Made by a program: the position numbers and the translations under genes. From Chitinophagales bacterium (lineage in GTDB: Bacteria > Bacteroidota > Bacteroidia > Chitinophagales > Saprospiraceae), in contig JAAFJN010000007.1 of the NCBI GenBank assembly GCA_013298845.1, positions 122,929 to 186,928 on the forward strand: DNA of 64,000 bases. The letters run 5' to 3'. Each line of letters begins with the position of its first letter. Positions within the stretch are counted from its first letter, which is position 1. Under the pieces are notes generated by a model, which ran no database searches, had not been told where the DNA came from, and saw only the letters and a program-made list of their open reading frames with translations. Below, piece after piece: positions 54,301-61,969 of this stretch.

Positions 54301-55082
54301 GGGATTTGGAAAAAGCCAAACTTCAACTCGATGAACAACAACTGGCACTTTCTACCCGCCAACAAACACTTGAACGGGAGCGCAGCGAAGCATTGGCCAA
54401 ACCAGGGGCCGATGCCGATCCGGAGACTGTAAAAACGGCACTCCGGGCCGCCGAAGACACCCGAAAACGAATGGATCAGCGCATTGGGGCGATACAAACG
54501 GAATTGGAAAACAATAATCGCCGCATCCGGGAAGCCGCCGATTTGGTGGCACAAATCGAAAATATTGGACAGCAACTCCACCAGCAGGACGAGTTAAAAG
54601 CCATTATCGGGAGTGCCGACGGGTTATCGTTCCGGCGGTACGCACAGGGGCTTACCCTCGATCAGTTGGTGGGCCTCACCAACCGACATTTGGCGCGTTT
54701 GCAGGGTGGGCGTTATCGCCTGCGGAAAAGCCCCGAAAAAGACCTGGAACTGGAAATAACCGACACTTTTCAAGCCGATTTTGTGCGTTCGGTAAAAACC
54801 CTCAGCGGTGGTGAAACCTTTTTGGTGAGTTTAGCCCTGGCCTTGGGTCTGGCGGATATGACCAATCGAAAAACCCGAATTCAGTCTTTATTTATTGACG
54901 AGGGCTTTGGTGCCCTGGACGAAACCGCCTTAGAAATGGCCATTGAAACCTTGGAGGGATTACAATCGCAGGGCGTTATGATTGGGGTAATTTCGCACAT
55001 TCGGGAAATGATTAACCGCATATCAACGCAAGTACGCGTGGTGAAAAAAAGCGACGGATTTAGCGCTGTAGAGGTGGTTTGA
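51396..55082 (+). CDS. sbcC: SbcC/Rad50-type exonuclease subunit
   Basis: A 1228-residue SMC-like ATPase. N-terminal Walker A GDTGAGKTT (37-45), a long coiled coil (about 180-590 and 620-1080) with the zinc hook CPLC (Cys602, Cys605; GEPCPLCGSLHHP) at its centre, signature motif TLSGGETFLVS (near 1135), Walker B LFIDEGFGALDE (Asp1168, Glu1169). With its nuclease partner SbcD it opens hairpins and trims double-strand ends. No sbcD gene is adjacent, which is unusual. The start is a GTG at 51396; the sequence begins exactly at the conserved MKIHAIRLHNLNSLKG. The short ORF at 55105 follows 22 bp later. Confidence 0.95.
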   Translation: MKIHAIRLHNLNSLKGHVAIEFDREPFVHAGLFAITGDTGAGKTTILDAITLALYAKTSRDHEKEVMSNGTTECGAEVEFSNEKGRFLARWQQKRSNRKAEQLPVTRDLAQWDASSDAWRIIASGKTEVDGKGGRGAVEEQLGLGYEQFKRTVLLAQGEFAAFLHADERTRSAVLERLTDTEIYTRLSRAAFERAKQTRQRHDQLMVEKNARQVLSPDEVQQLNIELQEQRELGDRADVELAQLRTQEALIRQMTTLNQALADLRQAAERLETEQTAFQPQALRLQYHKTVLPLKTTAVQWQEALTSLRTVEGRLAQTNGELGVAAQKTNEITPVLTQKQSEIAHLEQENKTLQPLVQQVLQWDEQVRLQQIAVADSQLAAAQQTEKIADLDRQLTAERATLAQQTQLRVELDQWLTEHASAEELDRYLRTVEEQHLPILRDARRRVLSLEEALKQEQPRLAELTELAEIAAETARRNQAAEQTAAQDWVNLLATLPTAWQALQHPDALIPQMTAYQQRLEEFTRHFGEYREKISRLSEVREQQEALTTAAEHTLLLLLEAEDELDWARRNEEIKRIRLERDRQILNYERDRATLLLAGEPCPLCGSLHHPFLEEKTLMAIADDAQNDWNKARTSLDEANSRYLKLNHELRDLGASIQKIEAEFGEILEHQTLDLLSEYSDKERLLATLNDQLRLEDDAEIDVQENALRTRLEAVRAQLDAVQTAAKQRQMTQQRRLEHERTQLETANELARKQDRMAQLQTDLEKANAEIETAATALNALLAPWQVTFSPDAQFAAALATLKELNAVFQEKNQNRRSVEKNIALLESNTTHLERQFTERRRDLEELNTRLTDQTQQLAAVQRERETRFGTRDPKQELAFLQEKLEILRTDFAREQELAQQLREQLSSLNTQQTTLTAQLEEIRQRAGYLEKEALQQLSQWSDKGQLPPLSGDPLAYYFQILLPEDTAGDLEKAKLQLDEQQLALSTRQQTLERERSEALAKPGADADPETVKTALRAAEDTRKRMDQRIGAIQTELENNNRRIREAADLVAQIENIGQQLHQQDELKAIIGSADGLSFRRYAQGLTLDQLVGLTNRHLARLQGGRYRLRKSPEKDLELEITDTFQADFVRSVKTLSGGETFLVSLALALGLADMTNRKTRIQSLFIDEGFGALDETALEMAIETLEGLQSQGVMIGVISHIREMINRISTQVRVVKKSDGFSAVEVV

Positions 55083-55104
55083 GTTCTTTTGAGATGAAAA
55101 AAAG

Positions 55105-55569
55105 GTGGCGCAATATCTAAGAGAACTACTTATTTTTGCATCAGCAGATAGAGATTCACCGGCTTATGCGCATTTGGTGGAATTGACTCTAATCTATCTC
55201 TCTAACATTTCAAAACACGCAAATATGGCTATCGCAAATATTGAAACGATTTTAACTCCTGACGAACAGGAGCAAATACCACCTTCCATTTTTGGAAAAT
55301 ACTTTGTAAAGGGGCAAGAGAAAGGTATCGAGGAAGGTATTGATATTGGCATTGAGAAAGGTATTGATATTGGTGTTGAAAAAGGTATCGGAATTGGCAT
55401 TGAGAAAGGTATCGGAATTGGTGTTGAAAAAGGTATTTTAATTGGTATTCAACGCTACATCAAAAAGAATCCGACCGTTACAGATCAATCTATTGCAGAT
55501 TTATTTGAAGTGAACATTGATTTGGTGCAGAAAGCCCGCCAATATGATGAACAACAGAGCATTATTTGA
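55105..55569 (+). CDS. Truncated Rpn-like (PD-(D/E)XK nuclease family) C-terminal fragment
   Basis: A 154-residue ORF from a GTG. The part visible is the helical tail of Rpn/PDDEXK_2-type proteins: LVELTLIYLSNISKHANMAI, LTPDEQEQIPPSIFGKYF, then repeated KGIDIGIEKGIDIGVEKG units and a QRYIKKN...VNIDLVQKA end. The nuclease domain that should precede it is missing, so it is probably an N-terminally truncated remnant or was reduced to the tail. A 100-bp duplicate lies at 31331-31430. The stop is within a 20-bp hairpin. Confidence 0.65.
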   Translation: MAQYLRELLIFASADRDSPAYAHLVELTLIYLSNISKHANMAIANIETILTPDEQEQIPPSIFGKYFVKGQEKGIEEGIDIGIEKGIDIGVEKGIGIGIEKGIGIGVEKGILIGIQRYIKKNPTVTDQSIADLFEVNIDLVQKARQYDEQQSII

Positions 55570-55601
55570 ACTGTAGCAATTCAGTTCAAATAATGCTCTG
55601 T
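55554..55601. terminator. Terminator hairpin overlapping the Rpn-like stop
   Basis: ACAGAGCATTATTTGAACTG (55554-55573), 8-nt loop, exact complement at 55582-55601, then TTT. The stem includes the stop codon 55567-55569 and sits between convergent genes, so it may work in both directions. Confidence 0.7.
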
Positions 55602-55611
55602 TTTGTTATCC

Positions 55612-56352
55612 TTATAATTCCCGAATCCAAATATTCCGGTAACTCACCAGGTCGCCGTGATCTTGCAACTGAATGGGGGCTTTGCCGTGTGCCACATTTT
55701 TGGGCAAACCGATGTATTCGGTAGTACCTTTTATTTCTGTGTGATTTTGAACTACAATACCGTTGTGCATCACCGTAACGTGACCGGGTGCGACCAAAAC
55801 ACTGTCTTTATTAAAACGTGGTGCGGTATAAATAATATCGTAGGTTTGCCATTCGCCCGGTTTTTTGCAGGCATTTACCAGTGGAATTGTTTGTTTGTAC
55901 ACCGATGCCGTTTGGCCATTAGAATAGGTGGTGTTTTGGTAACAATCCAACACCTGAACCTCGTAGCGCTGTTGTAAAAAAACACCGCTGTTGCCCCGGC
56001 CCTGGCCTTCACCTTTTACCACTTCCGGTGCCCGAAATTCAAGGTGCAACTGGCAATCGCCAAAACTGCGTTTGGTGCGGATATCACCTTTGCCCGCGCC
56101 GACGGTCATACTTTTATCGGCGTTTAAAGTCCATGCAACGGCGGTTGCACTATCTTTTACAGACACAAACTCGGAGAAATTGGAACCGTCGAACAAAACA
56201 ATCGCATCCGAAGGGGCTTGGGTTGCGGTACCCGGCGTAACAACGCGAGGTTTCGGGTTCCATACTTCGGTGGCTTTCGGGTCGGTAATTTGAGCGGTAG
56301 CCACCTGTGCAAACAGGGCTACAAATAACGTGAAACTGATAAATCTTTGCAT
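55612..56352 (-). CDS. DUF1080 (3-keto-disaccharide hydrolase-type) secreted protein
   Basis: A 246-residue secreted protein. The signal peptide ends QVATAQ. The DUF1080 (PF06439) concanavalin-like fold is visible in VLFDGSNFSEFVS, FGDCQLHLEFRAP, GRGNSGVFLQQRYEVQVLDC and the tail VSYRNIWIREL. Known members are 3-keto-glycoside hydrolases or related sugar-binding proteins. Its function is plausibly carbohydrate breakdown in the periplasm or outside. Position next to panC has no clear meaning. Confidence 0.88.
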   Translation of the reverse strand: MQRFISFTLFVALFAQVATAQITDPKATEVWNPKPRVVTPGTATQAPSDAIVLFDGSNFSEFVSVKDSATAVAWTLNADKSMTVGAGKGDIRTKRSFGDCQLHLEFRAPEVVKGEGQGRGNSGVFLQQRYEVQVLDCYQNTTYSNGQTASVYKQTIPLVNACKKPGEWQTYDIIYTAPRFNKDSVLVAPGHVTVMHNGIVVQNHTEIKGTTEYIGLPKNVAHGKAPIQLQDHGDLVSYRNIWIREL

Positions 56353-56377
56353 GGTATATTATTTTTAAATGTCAATA

Positions 56378-57238
56378 CTAAACGGCGGGCATTTCCCGAA
56401 AGACCAAATTGTCAATCAGGCGTACTTCACCGGCCCAGGCTGCCACGCAAGCGACCACAAAAGCCGTACTTTCGTAATCCAACACGGGGCGTAAAGTAAT
56501 ACCATCTACAATATCCACGTATTCGGGGCGCAGCCCGGCGTCGGCCAATTGACGCATGGCCCATGCCTGTACCTGCGGGCAAGGGGTATATTGTACTTTT
56601 TCGGCGGCTTCCATTAAGGTATTATAAATAACGGGGGCAATGCCGCGCATTTCGGGCGTCAGGCGCATATTTCGGCTGGATTTTGCCAAACCATCGGCTT
56701 CGCGGATGGTGGGACACATCACCAGTTCGACCGGTGAACCCAGCAGGCGTAACATTTCCCGCACAATGGTGAGTTGTTGAAAATCTTTTTGCCCCATAAA
56801 TAATTGGTGGGGTTGCACAATATCGAGCAGGCGTTTGACCACCGTGGCCATTCCTTCGAAGTGACCCGGGCGGAAATGGCCTTCCATTACTTTGTCCAAT
56901 TGTCCAAAATTAAGCCGCAACTTGAGTGCATGACCCAGCGGGTAAATCTCTTCTACCGATGGTAAAAAAATGGCGTTGCAGCCCACTTTTGCCAATAATT
57001 CCGCGTCCTTTTCCGGCATGCGTGGGTATCGCTCCAGGTCTTTGGGGTCATTGAATTGGGTAGGGTTTACAAAAATACTGGCCACCGACCGGGTGCAAGT
57101 TTCGTTGGCGCGTTCCACCAAAGTCAGGTGCCCATCGTGCAAAGCGCCCATAGTGGGAATAAAGCCGATGGTCGCTCCGGCAAGACGTTCGGTCGCCAGC
57201 CAATACTGTAATTCGTATATCGTTTTAAAGATTTTCAT
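56378..57238 (-). CDS. panC: Pantothenate synthetase PanC
   Basis: A 286-residue cytoplasmic enzyme that joins pantoate and beta-alanine with ATP to give pantothenate. Diagnostic motifs: PTMGALHDGHL (HxGH), SIFVNPTQFNDPKDLERYPR, MGQKDFQQLTIVREM and the KSSRNMRL loop. Length fits the family. Start at 57238 is in a 14-bp overlap with the 3' end of the CorC/HlyC-type gene, so the two are in one operon. It ends 25 bp upstream of the DUF1080 start. A longer in-frame ORF from 57409 would overlap the neighbour and is rejected. Confidence 0.95.
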   Translation of the reverse strand: MKIFKTIYELQYWLATERLAGATIGFIPTMGALHDGHLTLVERANETCTRSVASIFVNPTQFNDPKDLERYPRMPEKDAELLAKVGCNAIFLPSVEEIYPLGHALKLRLNFGQLDKVMEGHFRPGHFEGMATVVKRLLDIVQPHQLFMGQKDFQQLTIVREMLRLLGSPVELVMCPTIREADGLAKSSRNMRLTPEMRGIAPVIYNTLMEAAEKVQYTPCPQVQAWAMRQLADAGLRPEYVDIVDGITLRPVLDYESTAFVVACVAAWAGEVRLIDNLVFREMPAV

Positions 57239-58520
57239 TTTTTGCGTCAACTTGTTCAATAAGAACTTTGTCAATTTTGCTTTTATCCATGTCAACAATC
57301 TCAAAACGATAACCTTCGGTGGTGAAATGATCACCGGCGGTGGGTATTTCGTTGAGTTTATACAAAATAAAACCGGCAATCGTGGCGTAATCCGCGTCTT
57401 CCAGGTCAAATTCTTTCAGGTTGAGGTGTGCCCTGATCTCGTCAATCGGGGTTGCGCCTTCTACCAAAAGACTGCCGTTTTCGCGCACAATAATGTGGGG
57501 TTCTTCCACATCATCGTAATCTGGCAGGGCACCAAAAATATTTTCGGTCAGGTCGTGCAAGGTAATAATGCCTTGGGTCGAGCCATATTCGTCCACCACC
57601 ACGGCAAAATAATTGCGTTCTTTGCGGAAGCGCTCCAAAATTTTGATGCCGTTCATACTTTCCGGCACAAATAGCGGGGGAGAGGTGATGGAACGCAAAT
57701 CAAATTCGGGGTTACTGCGGTGCTCGATAAAATCGCGTAGTTTCACCACACCCAAAATATTTTCGATGCTATCATCGCAAAGCAGGAACTTGGTAAACCC
57801 GCTTTCGTACATGATTCGGTCGTTTTCTTCGCGGGGAGCGTTAATATCCAGCCATTCTACTTCGTTGCGGTGCGTCATAATGGTATAGGCATCGCGGTCG
57901 GCAAAACGGAGAATATTGTTGATAAACTCGCTTTCTTTTTCCTCCAAAACCCCCTGCTCGTTGGCCATTTGCACCATGTGTTTAATTTCCTCCTCCGAAA
58001 TACTTTGCTGATCGTTGGGTTTAATAAACAAAAGGCGCATAAACATTTTGGTACTCCAACTCAAAAATGCGGATATTGGCCCCGTGATTTTGGTGATGAA
58101 CAGCATCATCGGGGAGGTCGTCAGGGCCAATGCTTCGGCGTACTGAATGGCGATGTACTTGGGCGCTAATTCACCCACCACCAACGACAGGTAAGTAATG
58201 ATCGATACCACAATCGAAATGGATACAGATTCGGCGTATGGCTCCAAATACGGTATTTGGGCAACAATGGGTGTTAATTGGTGACCAATTGCCACCCCCC
58301 CATAGGCCCCTTCGATGATACTGATAAGGGTAATTCCTATTTGCATAGCGGACAAATAATTGTCCATATCATCGAGCAAATCAATGGCTATTTTTGCGTT
58401 GGTATTTCCTTTTAATTTTTCCGCCTCCAAGCGAGCGCGTTTTGCCGTAATAAGCGCTATTTCGCCCAACACCAAAAAACCGTGAAGGACAATCAAGACT
58501 AATATTATAAATATTTCCAT
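57225..58520 (-). CDS. CNNM/CorC/HlyC-type membrane protein (DUF21, CBS pair, transporter-associated domain)
   Basis: A 431-residue protein. Residues 1-170 form the DUF21/CNNM membrane domain with three to four spans and the AMQIGITLISIIEGAYGG loop. A CBS pair (about 200-320, IMTHRNEVEWLDINAPREEN ... YFAVVVDEYGSTQGIITLHD) and a CorC_HlyC C-terminal domain (about 340-425) follow. Related proteins handle Mg2+/Co2+ efflux; the exact ion is not known. ATG 58520 was chosen over an upstream GTG at 58532. A TAATTTTG box lies 11 nt upstream, giving a very short leader. Its end overlaps panC by 14 bp. Confidence 0.88.
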   Translation of the reverse strand: MEIFIILVLIVLHGFLVLGEIALITAKRARLEAEKLKGNTNAKIAIDLLDDMDNYLSAMQIGITLISIIEGAYGGVAIGHQLTPIVAQIPYLEPYAESVSISIVVSIITYLSLVVGELAPKYIAIQYAEALALTTSPMMLFITKITGPISAFLSWSTKMFMRLLFIKPNDQQSISEEEIKHMVQMANEQGVLEEKESEFINNILRFADRDAYTIMTHRNEVEWLDINAPREENDRIMYESGFTKFLLCDDSIENILGVVKLRDFIEHRSNPEFDLRSITSPPLFVPESMNGIKILERFRKERNYFAVVVDEYGSTQGIITLHDLTENIFGALPDYDDVEEPHIIVRENGSLLVEGATPIDEIRAHLNLKEFDLEDADYATIAGFILYKLNEIPTAGDHFTTEGYRFEIVDMDKSKIDKVLIEQVDAKNENL

Positions 58521-58531
58521 AAAATTAGGCA

Positions 58532-58539
58532 CAAAATTA
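58532..58539 (-). promoter_or_regulatory. TAnnTTTG -7 box close to the CorC/HlyC-type gene start
   Basis: The minus strand reads TAATTTTG, 11 nt before the ATG at 58520, implying a leader of only a few nucleotides for the operon with panC. Confidence 0.5.
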
Positions 58540-58592
58540 CAATGACTTTGTGATATATTGCCTCGTAAAACATCAAAATAAGCAAATTAGCG

Positions 58593-59759
58593 ATGGATTT
58601 AAACAAACATTGTCATAATTGCGACCACCCACTGCCCGAAAATAGCCGGTTTTGTTCCGCTTGCGGCCAAAAGGTCTTTGACGGTCGTATCCGGCTCAAA
58701 GAAATGCTTGCCAATATGATGATTAATATTATTCACCTCGATACCAAGTTTATTCGGGTGTTTTGGCGGCTTTTTATTCCCGGTAAAGTCAGTACCGAGT
58801 ATTTCGAGGGCAAAATTATTCGTTACCCTAATCCGGTGCAATTCTTTTTTATTATTGCCTTTTTTTTCGTTTTAACGGCCTCCAAACAATGCAACCGCAA
58901 ATTGGAGGCGGGGATCAACATTAACCAAAAAGGCCAACGCGATAGTACGACCCTCGTACAAAGTGACCCTACTGCCGCCGAAACGCCGAACGAAACGCCG
59001 CCCAATAATTCGGAAAAATTAGCGGGTAATATACATCAAGATACCTCCGAAGTCTATACCGGTTTAACTATGTTTAAAGCCGCCGAAAAATACGTGGAAT
59101 ACGAGAAGATCCGAAGAAAGTATCACCTTTTACCCGATTCCATGAAGTCGGCTACCACCGATCGCGTTTTGGATACCATATTAAGCCAGCGGAAAAACGG
59201 CCTTTTTAACAGCGATTCTATTACCATCAGCCTGTTTGGAAATGTGTTGGAGGTATCTATTGTAGATTTAGTGGTCATGGACCTCGACCAATTGACACAA
59301 CATTACGGTGTTTCCACCTGGTACGACCGGTTGTTGTTCAAACAGGGCATTAAAACCATGCGCGATATTCGCTCGGTGAACAATGCCTTTATCGGGAGTA
59401 TCACTTGGACCGTATTGGCGTTTATCGTTGTGATGGCGGCGTTTTTTTGGCTGTTTTTACGGCGAAGGCGCAACTATTACGTAGAGCACTTCATTTTTTT
59501 GATGCACTATTTTTCGGCGGTATTGTTGGTTTTTGCGGTCATTATGGCGGTTGACTATTGGTTGGGTGATTGTCCGGGGTGGGTTAGCGGGGTGAGTTTT
59601 TTGTGGTCAATGGTGTTTATGTTTTTGGCCATGCGGCGTTTTTACAATACCTCCAACGGGATAACTTTTTTATATTGGATGGTATTGGGTATAATCGGAC
59701 TGGTTTTGTTTGTTGTTTTGGGGATAATTGGTCCAATAGTGTCGTTACTGACTTTTTAA
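58593..59759 (+). CDS. DUF3667-type zinc-ribbon membrane protein
   Basis: A 388-residue protein. The N-terminus has a zinc ribbon HCHNCDHPLPENSRFCSACG (two CxxC pairs), matching the DUF3667 family of Bacteroidota. A membrane span (VQFFFIIAFFFVLTA) comes at about residue 90, followed by a soluble loop and three to four further C-terminal spans. Function of the family is unknown. The stop at 59759 is followed closely by the PfkB gene; spacing of 36 bp allows co-transcription, but that gene has its own box. Confidence 0.8.
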   Translation: MDLNKHCHNCDHPLPENSRFCSACGQKVFDGRIRLKEMLANMMINIIHLDTKFIRVFWRLFIPGKVSTEYFEGKIIRYPNPVQFFFIIAFFFVLTASKQCNRKLEAGININQKGQRDSTTLVQSDPTAAETPNETPPNNSEKLAGNIHQDTSEVYTGLTMFKAAEKYVEYEKIRRKYHLLPDSMKSATTDRVLDTILSQRKNGLFNSDSITISLFGNVLEVSIVDLVVMDLDQLTQHYGVSTWYDRLLFKQGIKTMRDIRSVNNAFIGSITWTVLAFIVVMAAFFWLFLRRRRNYYVEHFIFLMHYFSAVLLVFAVIMAVDYWLGDCPGWVSGVSFLWSMVFMFLAMRRFYNTSNGITFLYWMVLGIIGLVLFVVLGIIGPIVSLLTF

Positions 59760-59783
59760 TTGCTACAGAAAAATACTTTTACG

Positions 59784-59791
59784 CATATTTG
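59784..59791 (+). promoter_or_regulatory. Near-consensus -7 box 4 nt before the PfkB ATG
   Basis: CATATTTG differs from TAnnTTTG at one position (C for the first T). CTCC follows, then the ATG at 59796; the same 4-nt spacing as at three other genes. Confidence 0.45.
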
Positions 59792-59795
59792 CTCC

Positions 59796-60746
59796 ATGAA
59801 AATTGTAACCTTAACCCTCAATCCGGCGTTAGACAAAAGCACTTCGGTGGAAAGAATGATTCCCGAACAGAAACTACGCAGTGCGGCCATGCAAATTGAT
59901 GCCGGTGGCGGAGGGATAAATGTCTCAAAAGGAATTGCCAAATTGGGCGGACACAGCACCGCCGTTTTTCCAGTGGGCGGACACAACGGTGGATTGTTGC
60001 GTTCGTTGGTGGAAGATGCCGGAATTGCCACGGCTACGGTGGAGATAAAGGGCGAAACCCGCGAAAATATATCGGTGTTAGAAACAACCTCTAACCTCCA
60101 ATACCGTTTTACCTTACCCGGAGCGCCCATTGGCCTGGCCGATGCGCAGGCTTGCCTGAATCAGGTGCGGACCTTACAACCCGATATTTTGGTGGCCAGC
60201 GGTAGTTTGCCGCCGGGGTTGCCCGAAACCTATTTTGAAGAAGTAGCGGAATTTGCCAAACAAATCAACGCCAAATTCATTTTGGATACCTCCGGGAAAC
60301 CACTGCAACACGCGGCCGATGAAGGGGTATTTTTGTTAAAACCTAACCTGGGAGAATTAAGTGCCTTATCCGGCGTTCCTGAACTGGCGCTGAATCGGGT
60401 GGACGATGCGGCATTGGAGATTATTAACGCGGGGAAATGCGAAGTCGTGGTGGTCTCCTTAGGCCCGCAAGGCGCATTACTGGTTACCCGCGACGGTTTT
60501 GAACACATTCCGGCGCCCACCGTAAAAAAAGTAAGTACCGTTGGCGCGGGAGATAGTATGGTCGCTGGTATGGTATGGGCTTTGAGCACCGGTAAATCGT
60601 ACCTCGAAATGGTACAAACCGGCGTGGCTTGCGGTTCGGCGGCTACAATGAACACGGGCACGAAGTTATTTGACCGGGAACGGGTAGATGAATTATTGGA
60701 GTGGATTCGTACCTTTAGCAGTAAGTACCGATTGACCGATTTTTAG
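59796..60746 (+). CDS. PfkB-family 1-phosphofructokinase/hexose kinase
   Basis: A 316-residue ribokinase-fold sugar kinase. IVTLTLNPALDKSTSVE at the start and GGGGINVSKGIAKLGG are the 1-phosphofructokinase (FruK/LacC/PfkB) signatures; the catalytic base is Asp253 in GAGDSMVAGM. Family enzymes phosphorylate fructose-1-phosphate, tagatose-6-phosphate or fructose-6-phosphate; which one cannot be fixed. ATG 59796 is at the conserved N-terminus; an in-frame start at 59760 is less likely. The -7-like box 4 nt upstream suggests a leaderless transcript. Confidence 0.9.
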   Translation: MKIVTLTLNPALDKSTSVERMIPEQKLRSAAMQIDAGGGGINVSKGIAKLGGHSTAVFPVGGHNGGLLRSLVEDAGIATATVEIKGETRENISVLETTSNLQYRFTLPGAPIGLADAQACLNQVRTLQPDILVASGSLPPGLPETYFEEVAEFAKQINAKFILDTSGKPLQHAADEGVFLLKPNLGELSALSGVPELALNRVDDAALEIINAGKCEVVVVSLGPQGALLVTRDGFEHIPAPTVKKVSTVGAGDSMVAGMVWALSTGKSYLEMVQTGVACGSAATMNTGTKLFDRERVDELLEWIRTFSSKYRLTDF

Positions 60747-60787
60747 GATTTACGTTTTTAAAATACAAACGACTAAATAAATAGACT

Positions 60788-61801
60788 ATGATTAAACACT
60801 TCCAATGCTTTTGTTCCGTCCTGCTTTTATGCGCCACCGTGGCCTTAAACGCACAAGACCCCATTTTTTCGCAATATTACGCCGTACCGCTGCAAATTAA
60901 TCCCGCTTTCGCCGGTAGTGCTTTTGCCCCGCGTTTTGGATTGGCCTACCGCCAGCAATGGCAAGGTTTTGACCGCGCTTACCAAACTTACGCGGTGTTT
61001 TACGAGCAGCGAATCAGTAAATTAAACAGTGGTATCGGGTTTCACCTGGAGGGCGATAACGCCGGTAACGGTATTTACAAAACCAACCGATTCTCGGCTC
61101 ACTATTCGTACCGCCTGATGATTACCGAAAATTTGGGTGTAAAAATTGGGATAGAAGCCGGTGCTTACCAGTCGCGTTTGGATTGGGAAAAACTTATTTT
61201 CCCCGATCAAATTGACCCCATCGGTGGGTTTACTGAACTTACTTTGGAAAATCGCCCCGATTTGTTAACCACCACGCGTTTGGATTTATCCAGTGGTTTG
61301 TTGTTGTTTGGGCGTAATTTTTGGGCTGGTTTTGCGTTAAAACACCTTAACACGCCCAACGAAACCCTGCTTTTGGTGAACAATAACCTGGCGCGGGGCC
61401 TGCCGTTGCGTTATACTTTACACGGCGGTATGGATATTACTTTGAGAGAAGGCAATAAAAGTAATCCCGAGACGTTTATCTCGCCGAATTTGCTTTACGT
61501 GTCTCAAGGGCCGTACCAGCAACTCAACGCCGGAGCATACGCCGGAATTGGGAAATTCTTTGCCGGGGCCTGGATGCGCCACACTATTGATCAAAACGTG
61601 GATGCGGCCATTATTTTGCTAGGTTTTAAGTACGATATTTACAAGATTGGCTTCACTATGGATGCTACTTTGTCGCGACTTTCGCGTGTTTCGGGTGGCA
61701 CTTACGAGTTGACCATGAGTTTTTTACTCGATCAGAATAAATATTTGAAAAAGAAGAATAAACTGCCGGACACCTCAGAGTGCCCAAAGTTTTTCCGTTA
61801 A
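60788..61801 (+). CDS. PorP/SprF-family T9SS outer-membrane protein
   Basis: A 337-residue outer-membrane protein. The signal peptide ends VALNAQ. DPIFSQYYAVPLQINPAFAG is the family-defining start, then a barrel of the PorP/SprF type with the LAYRQQWQGFDRAYQTYAVF and GIGFHLEGDNAGNGIY segments and a barrel end. PorP anchors a T9SS component in the outer membrane; SprF helps adhesin export. No CTD. It precedes GldJ by 168 bp, in line with T9SS gene order in related bacteria. Confidence 0.93.
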   Translation: MIKHFQCFCSVLLLCATVALNAQDPIFSQYYAVPLQINPAFAGSAFAPRFGLAYRQQWQGFDRAYQTYAVFYEQRISKLNSGIGFHLEGDNAGNGIYKTNRFSAHYSYRLMITENLGVKIGIEAGAYQSRLDWEKLIFPDQIDPIGGFTELTLENRPDLLTTTRLDLSSGLLLFGRNFWAGFALKHLNTPNETLLLVNNNLARGLPLRYTLHGGMDITLREGNKSNPETFISPNLLYVSQGPYQQLNAGAYAGIGKFFAGAWMRHTIDQNVDAAIILLGFKYDIYKIGFTMDATLSRLSRVSGGTYELTMSFLLDQNKYLKKKNKLPDTSECPKFFR

Positions 61802-61923
61802 TTGGGGTAAACGCCAATTTTATATAAAGTAGTAACTGATATTTGGAATATAGAGTGGCTTAGTGTGAAAAAATCATTTCGTTAAAAAACGGTTTGTTCG
61901 TATTTTGATTGAAGGGTTTTATC

Positions 61924-61931
61924 TACTTTTG
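61924..61931 (+). promoter_or_regulatory. TAnnTTTG -7 box for gldJ (TTG 16 nt upstream)
   Basis: TACTTTTG, an exact match, 39 nt before the ATG at 61970; a TTG lies at 61905-61907, spacing 16 nt. Confidence 0.5.
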
Positions 61932-61969
61932 CCGTTCGTTTTCTCAAACCTGATTTTTTAATTAATACG

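Noticed and set aside
55105..55569. Intact transposase or nuclease gene
   Set aside because: No PD-(D/E)XK active-site residues are present; only the repeat-rich tail remains.
56378..57409. Longer PanC with 57 extra N-terminal residues
   Set aside because: The extra part overlaps the CorC/HlyC-type gene in another frame, and PanC normally starts at MKIFKTI-like residues.
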